From Desulfobacterales bacterium (GTDB lineage Bacteria; Desulfobacterota; Desulfobacteria; Desulfobacterales; UBA11574): a stretch of DNA of 23,049 bases. Positions 1 through 7,025 of this stretch are shown here, piece after piece. How positions within the stretch are numbered: the first letter of the stretch is position 1; each line of letters starts with the position of its first letter. The translations under genes were made by a program, and so were the position numbers. The DNA is taken from NCBI GenBank assembly GCA_030145595.1, contig JAQYVG010000014.1, forward strand, positions 1 through 23,049, written 5' to 3'. The notes below the pieces were generated by a model. That model did not search any database, had not been told where the DNA came from, and saw only the letters and a program-made list of their open reading frames with translations.

Positions 1-100
1 CGCAAAAATAACTTCGCAGAATTGGCGCTCAGATTTGGTACAGGTTTGGCTGATCCGAGAGAGCAAAACCACAGGAAGCGGTGGGGGGAATCGAATACAA

Positions 101-847
101 TTATTCTACGTCAATTTCTTCATCTAAATAGGCTTTTACAGTTTTTAAGTGGTATATTAAAAATAACACAATTAAAATTCCAACAATAATTGCGGCCCAT
201 TTCTTCACCAGATCTATCTGGACGTACTGATCGATATGTTTTATAAGATTATTACCGATCAGGGCATATATGAGAATTGAGCTCAAAGTCCCGCTAAATA
301 CGATTAGAAAATTATTAATCGCCTTGTAATTGAGAAGATATCCAATAATCGATCCAATGACCGGGCCGGTCATGAAAAATGGAAGCATTACGAACAAGAA
401 AAGTCCTATAGCCCCATATTTTTTAATATTAGTTTTTTGATCTTGCGCAGCAAGTTCAGCCTGCCTCGCCGCGCTGCGAAATAATTTCTGCTGGATGATA
501 TTCCGCATAATTAAAACCACCATACCATAGGCAATAAGGACAATAACAACTTCAAGAAAAAAATTGTATGAGATCGTATAGAAAAGAGAAATGTCAGCAG
601 AAAGGCATGCCGCAATACCCAGGGCTCTCCCTCCCATTATATGAACAATTGCCGTAGAAGATAGAATTTTATAAAGACCGAAATTTGTAAAAAGAAGATA
701 CAATAAATATAAACAGGTTAAGAAGGATAAAATCAGCCCTATTAATAAAATCTTAACTTCTGCCAGATCAAAGCGATTTCTAACGAGAGACACTAATTTT
801 TTTAATCCTTTATAGCCCAAGGAAAAAAGTTTTTTTAAATATATCAT
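101..847 (-). CDS. small multi-drug export-type membrane protein (PF06695-like)
   Basis: A 248-residue, strongly hydrophobic protein with about five to six membrane segments. A basic N-terminus (about 1-32) precedes a first segment at about 33-55. Two further hydrophobic stretches lie at about 60-115. A cytoplasmic-type linker rich in Q, K and R (about 116-143) leads to a segment at about 144-172 with the motif MLPFFMTGPVIGSIIGYLL, which resembles the conserved P-x-T-G/G-x-x-x-G block of the family named 'putative small multi-drug export protein'. Two more segments follow (about 178-200 and 215-235), then an acidic tail. The family name is historical and transport of drugs is not established, so I claim only the family. 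It lies downstream of the sigma-54 activator on the same strand, 105 bases away, and nothing links it to the Hdr cluster. Confidence 0.7.
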   Translation of the reverse strand: MIYLKKLFSLGYKGLKKLVSLVRNRFDLAEVKILLIGLILSFLTCLYLLYLLFTNFGLYKILSSTAIVHIMGGRALGIAACLSADISLFYTISYNFFLEVVIVLIAYGMVVLIMRNIIQQKLFRSAARQAELAAQDQKTNIKKYGAIGLFLFVMLPFFMTGPVIGSIIGYLLNYKAINNFLIVFSGTLSSILIYALIGNNLIKHIDQYVQIDLVKKWAAIIVGILIVLFLIYHLKTVKAYLDEEIDVE

Positions 848-856
848 AATGACTCA

Positions 857-876
857 AAAGTCAGCCTCTGGCTGAG
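857..876 (-). terminator. possible weak terminator of the activator gene
   Basis: A perfect 6-bp stem TCAGCC/GGCTGA with a 3-base loop (861-875) lies just past the end of the activator gene. On the minus strand it is followed by CTTTTGAG, so the T-run is only four bases. Termination here is plausible but weak. Confidence 0.3.
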
Positions 877-952
877 TGCATATTTTCTCGTACAAAAGAA
901 ATTTTTAAGGCGACAGAAACCGCTTATACTGTTTTATTTAAGGGATTGTCAA

Positions 953-2332
953 TTATTTACACTCTTTTTTTAAATTGATATTGAACCGCTTCATCCGGTT
1001 CCAGACGGTGACCCGGGATACACCCAGGATCCGGGCCGCTTCGGATTGGTTTCCTCCTGCTTTTTCCAGAGCCTCGACAAGCTGTTTCTTCTTGATTTCT
1101 TTATGATTATTGGGCGTTTTCTTGACTCCTGGCAGGAACTTTTTCGCTTGAAAAATTGCCGGCGGCAAATGGTGCGGCTGGATCAGGTCCTCCTGGCAGG
1201 TGACAAAGCTATATTCAAAGGCACTCTTTAGTTCTCTTACATTTCCCGGCCAGGAATGTTCCATCAATGTGTCCATGGCGTCACTACTAATGCCTTGAAT
1301 GTTCTTACCACCTTTGAGTTGAATTCTCCTGAAGAAAGACTCTGCCAGGATGGGAATGTCCTCCGCCCTTTCTCTCAATGGGGGTACGGTAATCGGAATA
1401 ACATTGATTCTGTAGAAAAGATCTTTCCTGAAAGCACCTTGATCGACGAGCTGCATCAGGTCTTTATTGGTGGCTGAAATTATGCGTACATCAATGTGAA
1501 TGGGTTTATTGTCGCCCACCCGTTCGACAACTTTTTCCTCCAGTACCCGCAGTAGTTTTACCTGGGTCGAAAGCGGCAAATCACCGATTTCATCAAGAAA
1601 AATATCTCCATTTTTAGCGGCCTCGAAGCGTCCTTCCCGGTTATGGTAAGCCCCGGTAAACGCCCCTTTAACATGCCCGAACAGTTCACTCTCTAACAAA
1701 GATTCGGTCAGGGCCGCACAGTTGACCTTTACAAAGGGGTTGCGTTTGCGTTTACCAACGTCGTGAATGGCTTTACTTATCAACTCTTTACCCGTGCCGC
1801 TTTCACCGAATATAATTACCGGAGCATCCGATTGGGCAGCATTGTTAATCAGGTCAAATACTTCTTGCATGAGAGCAGAAGCGCCGAGGATTCCATGGAA
1901 ACTGTCTTCTGCCTGAAGCTGGCGCCGGAAGGCTTCGATTTGAGTATCCTTTACAATTATTTCGGTTATATCCGTCATGGTTTCCACGGCACCCAGAACC
2001 TTGCCCTCGGCATCATGGAGCAAAGAGGCATTTTTAAGGACATGAATATTGCTGCCGTCTTTTTTCGTCAAAAGGCATTTACGCATCTCAACAGTTCCGT
2101 CCCTAAATAATTTACACCAGTGCTCTCCTTTGTTTTCACGGACGATTTCACAGATATTGCAGTCCAATACCAAACAGGGTTTCCCAATCAATGCTGATCT
2201 TGTATATCCCGTTATTTTCTCAAGGCCTTTATTCACTGAAACTATAGTTCCCTGTATATCCACGATCATCACGCCATCCTGGATCGTATCTACTACCGTC
2301 TTCCAATATTGGTTTAAATCCTGTTCAAACAT
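953..2332 (-). CDS. sigma-54-dependent transcriptional activator with PAS sensor, Fis-type HTH
   Basis: A 459-residue bacterial enhancer-binding protein. The PAS domain spans about 12-130. The AAA+ domain spans about 145-375 with Walker A GESGTGKE (176-183), the sigma-54-contacting loop GAFTGA (223-228), Walker B GDIFLDEIGD (242-251), arginine-finger region FRKDLFYRIN (301-310) and WPGNVREL (361-368). A Fis-type helix-turn-helix lies at about 427-449. The PAS domain carries an unusual cysteine set, C53, C58, C61, C73 and C86, suggesting redox, metal or sulfur sensing; this is an inference. There is no phospho-receiver domain, so activation is probably by ligand or redox state. The ribosome site AGGAG sits 8-9 bases before the ATG. 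The gene is divergent to the Hdr/TusA cluster, which has a sigma-54 promoter, so it is most likely the activator of that cluster. Confidence 0.93.
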   Translation of the reverse strand: MFEQDLNQYWKTVVDTIQDGVMIVDIQGTIVSVNKGLEKITGYTRSALIGKPCLVLDCNICEIVRENKGEHWCKLFRDGTVEMRKCLLTKKDGSNIHVLKNASLLHDAEGKVLGAVETMTDITEIIVKDTQIEAFRRQLQAEDSFHGILGASALMQEVFDLINNAAQSDAPVIIFGESGTGKELISKAIHDVGKRKRNPFVKVNCAALTESLLESELFGHVKGAFTGAYHNREGRFEAAKNGDIFLDEIGDLPLSTQVKLLRVLEEKVVERVGDNKPIHIDVRIISATNKDLMQLVDQGAFRKDLFYRINVIPITVPPLRERAEDIPILAESFFRRIQLKGGKNIQGISSDAMDTLMEHSWPGNVRELKSAFEYSFVTCQEDLIQPHHLPPAIFQAKKFLPGVKKTPNNHKEIKKKQLVEALEKAGGNQSEAARILGVSRVTVWNRMKRFNINLKKECK

Positions 2333-2344
2333 TAGAGCATCTCC

Positions 2345-2417
2345 TGTTAAAATTTAACATGTGTTAAGTTTTGTCCTTTAACACTTTAACACTTTAGGGG
2401 CAAGAATAAATTGTTAA
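2345..2417. promoter_or_regulatory. cluster of six TTAACA/TGTTAA half-sites, likely activator binding region
   Basis: Six copies of a 6-base half-site are seen: TGTTAA 2345-2350, TTAACA 2354-2359, TGTTAA 2362-2367, TTAACA 2378-2383, TTAACA 2386-2391, TGTTAA 2412-2417. The first three form two overlapping palindromes (spacers of 3 and 2 bases). The fourth and fifth are part of an exact 8-base tandem repeat, TTTAACAC twice (2377-2392). The group lies about 100-175 bases upstream of the -24/-12 promoter, the usual range for enhancer sites. The first half-site sits next to the activator's own ribosome site, which suggests autoregulation. Binding by this activator is inferred. Confidence 0.6.
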
Positions 2418-2518
2418 AACAGGAGGACAGGAAGGGGATAGAAGATACAAGCTATTAGTTACGCACAGTTATCGCTCATTTAAACAATTTCTATCTTTTG
2501 TGCGGAGACTTGTATCGG

Positions 2519-2536
2519 TTGGCACCGGCTTTGCAA
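2519..2536 (+). promoter_or_regulatory. sigma-54 (-24/-12) promoter of the TusA/Hdr cluster
   Basis: TTGGCACCGGCTTTGCAA matches the sigma-54 consensus (TGGCAC-N5-TTGCW), with GG at 2521-2522 and GC at 2533-2534 separated by exactly 10 bases. Transcription should begin near 2546. This decides the start of the next gene, because in-frame GTG/ATG codons at 2500-2551 would lie in or immediately after the promoter. Confidence 0.88.
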
Positions 2537-2568
2537 TATTAGTGATGAAAATGAAAAGAGGTGCTCGT

Positions 2569-2811
2569 TTGGAATCTAAAAAAAATCATGTTCTCGATCT
2601 TCGAGGAATTATCGCTCCGGTGACATTCCTTAAAGTGACCCAGCTCTTAAGAAGGATGAGACCCGGTGAAAAACTGGAAATTCTGGGTAAAGATCCGGAT
2701 ACGCGCACGCAACTTTCTCAGGTTTTACATACATTCCATTATCGGCTGTTGGATATCAAAGAAGAAAGCTCTTTTTACCGTATCCGTTTAATGAAAGAAA
2801 AAATAGAATAA
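2569..2811 (+). CDS. TusA-like protein lacking the catalytic cysteine
   Basis: An 80-residue protein starting at TTG 2569, preceded by GAGG at 2558-2561 (7-base spacing). Earlier in-frame starts overlap the sigma-54 promoter or its start point. The sequence has the TusA fold signature: a first strand ending DLRG, a helix TFLKVTQLLRRMRPGEK, then a strand LEILGKDPDTR and a helix/strand tail. At the site where TusA has RGxxCPxP it reads RGIIAPVT, so the sulfur-carrying Cys is Ala and the second Pro is Thr. There is no cysteine anywhere in the protein. It cannot carry persulfide like TusA, and may be a structural or regulatory partner of the true TusA encoded 15 bases downstream. The family assignment rests on the pattern and on that neighbour. 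Confidence 0.7.
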   Translation: MESKKNHVLDLRGIIAPVTFLKVTQLLRRMRPGEKLEILGKDPDTRTQLSQVLHTFHYRLLDIKEESSFYRIRLMKEKIE

Positions 2812-2826
2812 ACAAAGGAGGGAAAC

Positions 2827-3081
2827 ATGACTGATCTAGACTTAAATGCGATTGAAGTGTCCAACACCGTAGATGCCAGGGGCAGTGCTTGCCCGGGACC
2901 GCTTTTGGAAGCCAAAAAAGGGATTGGCAAAGTGAGGGTGGGAGAGATTCTGGAAATATATTCCAGTGATGCCGGTACCCTTAAAGACATTCCGGTCTGG
3001 GCTAAAAAAGTGGGCCATGAATATCTGGGGACTCTTAAAGCGGACGGTTATGACAAACTTTTTGTCAAAAGAAACAAATAG
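2827..3081 (+). CDS. TusA-family sulfur carrier protein
   Basis: An 84-residue protein with the canonical TusA motif: DARGSACPGP with C22, P23 and P25, followed by helix LLEAKKGIGKVRVGE and strand ILEIYSSDAGTLKDIPVWAKKVGHE. In the family, this Cys carries sulfur as a persulfide and hands it to partners such as DsrE-type proteins. A strong ribosome site, AAAGGAGGG, precedes the ATG. A DsrE-family gene sits at the end of the same cluster (8750-9127) and Hdr subunits lie between, resembling tusA-dsrE-hdr associations known from sulfur oxidisers. In this organism the direction of sulfur flow cannot be read from sequence. Confidence 0.88.
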   Translation: MTDLDLNAIEVSNTVDARGSACPGPLLEAKKGIGKVRVGEILEIYSSDAGTLKDIPVWAKKVGHEYLGTLKADGYDKLFVKRNK

Positions 3082-3091
3082 GCGTGATGAT

Positions 3092-3493
3092 ATGGCAATC
3101 CAGGGAAAAGAGGGCAAGATTTTGATTCTGGCCACTGAAACCTGTGCCTATCCCGGCGCTGACTCCGTTGGACAGGCTCATTCGAGCTACCCAACGAACA
3201 CTTATATTTTAAGAGTCAGATCACCTGTGATGTTTCCGGAACAGTTTTATCTGGATTGTTTTGCAAAAGGGATCAGCGGCATCATCATCATGTCCTGTGG
3301 TGAAGAGTGCCCGTATGAAGGGGCCTACCACGCTCTGGCCAAGCGCGTGGACCGGGTATATCAACTGATGAAAGCGCAGGAGCTGGATATTCGACGACTG
3401 CGCCTGACTGCTATCTGTACGGTATGCAACCGGGCCTTTCTCAAAGAGGTGAATCAGATGAACGAGGTGGTTGGTGAGCTGGGACCACCTTAG
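3092..3493 (+). CDS. FlpD/MvhD-type hydrogenase iron-sulfur (delta) subunit
   Basis: A 133-residue protein of the FlpD/MvhD family (PF02662), which carries electrons between a donor oxidoreductase and HdrA through a [2Fe-2S] cluster. Cysteines are C18 (ETCAYPGAD), C56, C69 and C73 (MSCGEECPY) and C109/C112 (AICTVCNRAF), in the family pattern. I chose ATG 3092, 10 bases after the tusA stop, because the family starts at the KILILATETC strand; a longer in-frame start overlaps tusA. Its ribosome site is weak, so coupling to tusA translation is likely. HdrA-like genes follow directly. No hydrogenase, formate dehydrogenase or FlxABC-type gene is in the window, so the donor is unknown. Confidence 0.85.
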   Translation: MAIQGKEGKILILATETCAYPGADSVGQAHSSYPTNTYILRVRSPVMFPEQFYLDCFAKGISGIIIMSCGEECPYEGAYHALAKRVDRVYQLMKAQELDIRRLRLTAICTVCNRAFLKEVNQMNEVVGELGPP

Positions 3494-3575
3494 CCCGAAT
3501 TTCTCATGAAGAATTTATTTTGGCTATAAAATAAAGAGCAACTGATGACCATTGACATGTAAACTGGAGGAATGC

Positions 3576-4883
3576 ATGGACGCCATTCTAGAACTCGATT
3601 TCGACGCCCTGATTGTCGGCGGCGGCATTGCCGGCCTTCAAGCCGCACTGGATCTTGCGGATCAGGATTATCAGGTGGCCGTGGTGGAGAAAGACACATC
3701 GATCGGGGGAAAAATGATCAGACTTTCCAAGGTATTTCCCACCCTCGATTGTTCAAGTTGTATTACTACGCCTAAAATGGCCGCGGCCGCGCATCATGAA
3801 AATATCACCATCTTCACTTATTGCGATTTGAAGTCTCTGGAAAGTGAGGGTCTGGTTTTAACAGCTTCCATAACCCAGCGTCCCCGCTACGTGAATCCGG
3901 ACAAATGCATCGGCTGCCGCCTGTGCGAGTATCACTGCCCGGTATATGTCGCGGATAAAGAGGAGGGCGGCTTTTCGGCCCGCAAAGCTGCTTATATCCC
4001 CTTTTCCAACGCCATTCCCCAGATTGCACTGATAGACGTTGAAAACTGCATGCTCTGCGGGAAGTGTGCAAAGGTCTGCCCGACCCAGGCGGTGGATTAT
4101 TTTCAGGAGCCTGAAAACTTCACCATCAGGGCCAAAACAGCAGTTTTGGCCACCGGTTTCGAGCTGACCCCCGTTGAAAACAAGCAGCAATACGGCAACG
4201 GAGAAATACCGAACGTAATCACTTCTTTGCAAATGGAAAGACTGCTGGCACCACATGGACCCTATAACCGGGTTCTGCGGCCCTCGGACGGAATGGAACC
4301 GGATGCCGTCGCTTTTATTCAATGTGCCGGTTCCCGGGATAAAAGCATGGGGATTTCCTATTGTTCGCGCGTGTGCTGCATGTATGCCATCAAGCAGGCC
4401 ATGCTGCTGTCCGGTTCCCTGCCGCTGGCGGACATTACCGTTTATTATATGGACATACGTGCTTTTGGCAAAGGTTACGAGCAATTTTACCAGAATGCCA
4501 AGGCCATGGGGATAGAATTTGTCAAAGGCAAAGTAGCCACGATCGATGCGGGCGCAAACGATAGTGTAACGTTGCGTTATGAAGATCAGAACGGTGAAGG
4601 AGTAACTTCAGCGAACCATGATATGGTGGCGCTATCGCTGGGCATGATTCCAGGCTGGAATCCGGAAGGTACTTGTCCGGTATCGACAGCTGCGGATCGT
4701 TTCATTCAGACTATCCGGCCGAAAATTGCACCGACCCGAACCGATATGGAGGGTGTTTTTGTGGCCGGCGCCGCTGCCGGCCCCAAGGACATTGTGGATA
4801 CGATCACCGAAGCCGGCGCCGCGGCCATGGAGGCGGCCAAATATATGACCGCCATGGAAACCGCCCGCAAAGCCGTGGCGTAA
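3576..4883 (+). CDS. HdrA-like flavoprotein with inserted ferredoxin domain, lacking N- and C-terminal HdrA domains
   Basis: A 435-residue protein. The start is ATG 3576, 5 bases after GGAGG; an upstream TTG contains this ribosome site and is rejected. A FAD-binding Rossmann motif GGGIAG lies at 15-20, the HdrA signature TLDCSSCITTPKM has C59/C62, and the two [4Fe-4S] sites are CIGCRLCEYHCP (C111, 114, 117, 121) and CMLCGKCAKVCP (C158, 161, 164, 168). CSRVCC (263-268) and a C-terminal FAD-binding half with VFVAGAAAGPKDI follow. A full HdrA of about 650 residues also has an N-terminal cluster-binding domain and a C-terminal ferredoxin domain; both are missing here but present in the second HdrA-like protein downstream. 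The pair resembles the two-HdrA arrangement of QmoA/QmoB. It probably acts in a cytoplasmic Hdr electron-transfer complex with FlpD, HdrB and HdrC. Confidence 0.88.
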   Translation: MDAILELDFDALIVGGGIAGLQAALDLADQDYQVAVVEKDTSIGGKMIRLSKVFPTLDCSSCITTPKMAAAAHHENITIFTYCDLKSLESEGLVLTASITQRPRYVNPDKCIGCRLCEYHCPVYVADKEEGGFSARKAAYIPFSNAIPQIALIDVENCMLCGKCAKVCPTQAVDYFQEPENFTIRAKTAVLATGFELTPVENKQQYGNGEIPNVITSLQMERLLAPHGPYNRVLRPSDGMEPDAVAFIQCAGSRDKSMGISYCSRVCCMYAIKQAMLLSGSLPLADITVYYMDIRAFGKGYEQFYQNAKAMGIEFVKGKVATIDAGANDSVTLRYEDQNGEGVTSANHDMVALSLGMIPGWNPEGTCPVSTAADRFIQTIRPKIAPTRTDMEGVFVAGAAAGPKDIVDTITEAGAAAMEAAKYMTAMETARKAVA

Positions 4884-4885
4884 TG

Positions 4886-4917
4886 TTGATGAATTCGTAA
4901 AAAGTCGAATTCATCAA
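4886..4917. repeat. perfect 12-bp inverted repeat (hairpin) between the hdrA-like genes
   Basis: TTGATGAATTCG (4886-4897) and CGAATTCATCAA (4906-4917) form a perfect 12-bp stem with an 8-base loop, two bases after the hdrA stop codon. On the plus strand the bases that follow are T-rich but broken by G (GTGTTTGGTTTTTAG), so it is not a clean terminator. It may stabilise the upstream message or be a dispersed palindromic repeat. Confidence 0.7.
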
Positions 4918-4930
4918 GTGTTTGGTTTTT

Positions 4931-4999
4931 AGTGTTTTGTGTTTTGTTTGAAATATATGCTGATATACCAAATTTTTAGATTTCTAAACACGAAACACT
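4931..4999. repeat. second inverted repeat in the hdrA-hdrA gap
   Basis: AGTGTTTTGTGTTT (4931-4944) pairs with AAACACGAAACACT (4986-4999), 13 of 14 positions, the odd one being a possible G-U pair. The loop is about 41 bases. It ends just before the ribosome site of the second hdrA-like gene. Confidence 0.5.
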
Positions 5000-5018
5000 C
5001 TCGTAAGGAAATGTATTG

Positions 5019-6941
5019 ATGACGGATAAAAAGACAGACAAAGAAACGATCCCCGCAAAGGGTAAGGTCGGCGTATACATTTGTTACTGCGGCGGAAATA
5101 TCTCCGATCATGTGGAGGTCGAGAAGGTCCGTGAAAGCATGGAAAAGATTCCCGGAGTGGAGGTTGCCCGGACAGATATGTTCATGTGCAGCGATCCCGG
5201 TCAGGAAATGATCATGCAAGATCTCAAAAGCGGCACTGTCGACCGGGTCGTAGTGGCCTCCTGTGCCCCCAGCCTGCATGAAACTACTTTCCGCAGCGCC
5301 ATATCCAGAGCCGGAGCAAATCCTTATATCTACGAACATGCCAACATTCGCGAACAAGTGAGCTGGGTGCACCACGGGGATCAGGCAACAGACAAGGCCA
5401 TCCGCTTGGTAGCGGCGGCGACGGCCAAGGCCGAAGGCCTCAAACCTCTTGAGCCGATCCGGATGGAAGCCCGGCAGCACGTCACGGTTATCGGCGGCGG
5501 AATTGCCGGCCTGCGTACAGCCAAAGACCTGGCCGACTGCGGGGTTGCAGTGGCGCTGATTGAAAAATCTCCCTTTCTCGGCGGGCAGATTGCGCAGTTG
5601 GAACGCCTTGCACCGACCGGCGACCCGGCTGCTGACATCGTTACCGAACTTGCCGGCGAGGTATTGGGGGATCCTGGCATTACCGTCCACACCTGCAGCC
5701 TTGTCGAAACCTTTAACGGCTATGTGGGCAACTTTACGCTGGGGGTAAAAAAACGGCCGCCGGACACTGATTGCGAAAAATTGTCGTCATTGAATCCGTC
5801 CGGCAGAACTCCCGGTGAATTCATTCCATTTAAAGGGTTTTATCCGGAATCGGTAGCGGCTCGTGCTGAAGAACTTAGCATTGAAACCGGTGTGGTTGTC
5901 CTGGCAACCGGCTTCAAATCTTACACCCCTCGCCGGGGAGAATACGGTTATGCTGAATTCCCTGAAGTGATTACGCTGCCGGAGTTAATTCGGATTATGG
6001 CTGAAAACAAAACAACGGACAACTGCCTGGAAATAAACGGCAGACAGGTTCGCAGCATGGCCATGATTCACTGTGTCGGCAGTCGCCAGATCCCGGGCAT
6101 ACACCCGGAAGATGAGTCGGGCAACTTCAACGAGTACTGTTCCCGCACCTGTTGTTCCGCCACACTCGATACGGCCGGCACCATACGGCAGAGCTACCCC
6201 GGAACCCGAATTTTCGAATTATATCGGGATATTCGAACCTACGGCCGGGGCCAGGAAGAACTCTATGAGCAGGCGGCCAAAAACAAGGTGGTTTTTCTGC
6301 GCTTTGAAGCCGATGAATCCCCGGAGGTGATTCGCAGCAACGACCACGACGACTTCCCCTTGCGGGTCAAGGTAAAGGATGTCTTGACGTTTGGCGAAGA
6401 AGTCGAAGTGCCGGTGGACCTGGTGGTGCTGGCCACCGGAATGGAGCCCAACAACGTGTCTGAACTGGTCGATATGATGAAACTACCCGTGGGGCCGGAC
6501 CGCTTTCTGCTGGAGGTCCATCCCAAATTGCGGCCCGTGGAGCTGCCTGTAGGTGGAATTCTGCTGGCCGGTACCTGTCAGGCGCCCATGGATGTGGGGG
6601 AAGCCTGCAGCGCTGCAGCCGCTGCCGCCGTTAAGGCCGCCGTCCTGCTCGGACGCGGTTATGTGGAACTCGATCCCTTTGTGGCGGAAGTGGACCTTGA
6701 AAAGTGCCGGGGCACCGGGGCCTGCGTGGAAGCTTGTTTAAACGAAGGTGCGCTGAACCTGGTGGAGATGGAAGTGGATGGTGAAATGGTTCAAAGGGCG
6801 CAGGTCACATCGGCCCTGTGTTGGGGGTGCGGTGCCTGCGTAGCCGTTTGCTCTGAAAACGCCATCGATATCAACGGATGGACCCTGAAACAATATGAAG
6901 CCATGGTCGATATAATCGTTGCAGATGAAGCGACGGCATAA
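5019..6941 (+). CDS. HdrA-like flavoprotein with N-terminal cluster domain and C-terminal ferredoxin domain
   Basis: A 640-residue protein from ATG 5019 (ribosome site TAAGGAA). The N-terminal HdrA domain (about 15-145) has GVYICYCGGNIS, CSDPGQE and ASCAPSLHETTF (C22, C24, C57, C82). The FAD domain begins with IGGGIAG (158-164) and includes CSRTCC (374-379). A C-terminal ferredoxin region follows (about 555-620). The insert with LDCSSC and two ferredoxin motifs found in full HdrA, and in the protein encoded upstream, is absent. One C-terminal site is complete, CWGCGACVAVC (C601, 604, 607, 611). The other reads CRGTGACVEAC, with Thr566 in place of the second cysteine, so it has three ligands only. 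Together the two HdrA-like proteins hold about one full HdrA set of iron-sulfur sites plus an extra FAD. The likely role is the flavin/iron-sulfur core of a soluble Hdr-type complex; whether it bifurcates electrons is unknown. Confidence 0.88.
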   Translation: MTDKKTDKETIPAKGKVGVYICYCGGNISDHVEVEKVRESMEKIPGVEVARTDMFMCSDPGQEMIMQDLKSGTVDRVVVASCAPSLHETTFRSAISRAGANPYIYEHANIREQVSWVHHGDQATDKAIRLVAAATAKAEGLKPLEPIRMEARQHVTVIGGGIAGLRTAKDLADCGVAVALIEKSPFLGGQIAQLERLAPTGDPAADIVTELAGEVLGDPGITVHTCSLVETFNGYVGNFTLGVKKRPPDTDCEKLSSLNPSGRTPGEFIPFKGFYPESVAARAEELSIETGVVVLATGFKSYTPRRGEYGYAEFPEVITLPELIRIMAENKTTDNCLEINGRQVRSMAMIHCVGSRQIPGIHPEDESGNFNEYCSRTCCSATLDTAGTIRQSYPGTRIFELYRDIRTYGRGQEELYEQAAKNKVVFLRFEADESPEVIRSNDHDDFPLRVKVKDVLTFGEEVEVPVDLVVLATGMEPNNVSELVDMMKLPVGPDRFLLEVHPKLRPVELPVGGILLAGTCQAPMDVGEACSAAAAAAVKAAVLLGRGYVELDPFVAEVDLEKCRGTGACVEACLNEGALNLVEMEVDGEMVQRAQVTSALCWGCGACVAVCSENAIDINGWTLKQYEAMVDIIVADEATA

Positions 6942-7025
6942 TCCTTATTTTCATAAGCCAGTAACTTTATTTATTCCAAGCAATTACCTGTTTAAATAAC
7001 GTGGCTTTGCCGGAGAGGATCTCAA

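Noticed and set aside
85..110. TTCGATTCCCC on the minus strand, like a tRNA or tmRNA 3' end
   Set aside because: No matching acceptor stem, T-arm or CCA could be assembled around it.
1..189. Open plus-strand frame running in from the window edge
   Set aside because: It overlaps the 3' end of the membrane protein on the other strand, two frames are open over the first 100 bases, and the translation resembles no family I know. It could be the tail of an upstream gene but cannot be supported.
3858..4484. 208-codon frame antisense to the first hdrA-like gene
   Set aside because: A shadow of a well-supported coding frame with HdrA motifs; the antisense translation shows no family features.
4929..5690. 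253-codon frame antisense to the second hdrA-like gene
   Set aside because: A shadow frame; the plus-strand protein has clear HdrA motifs throughout the overlap.
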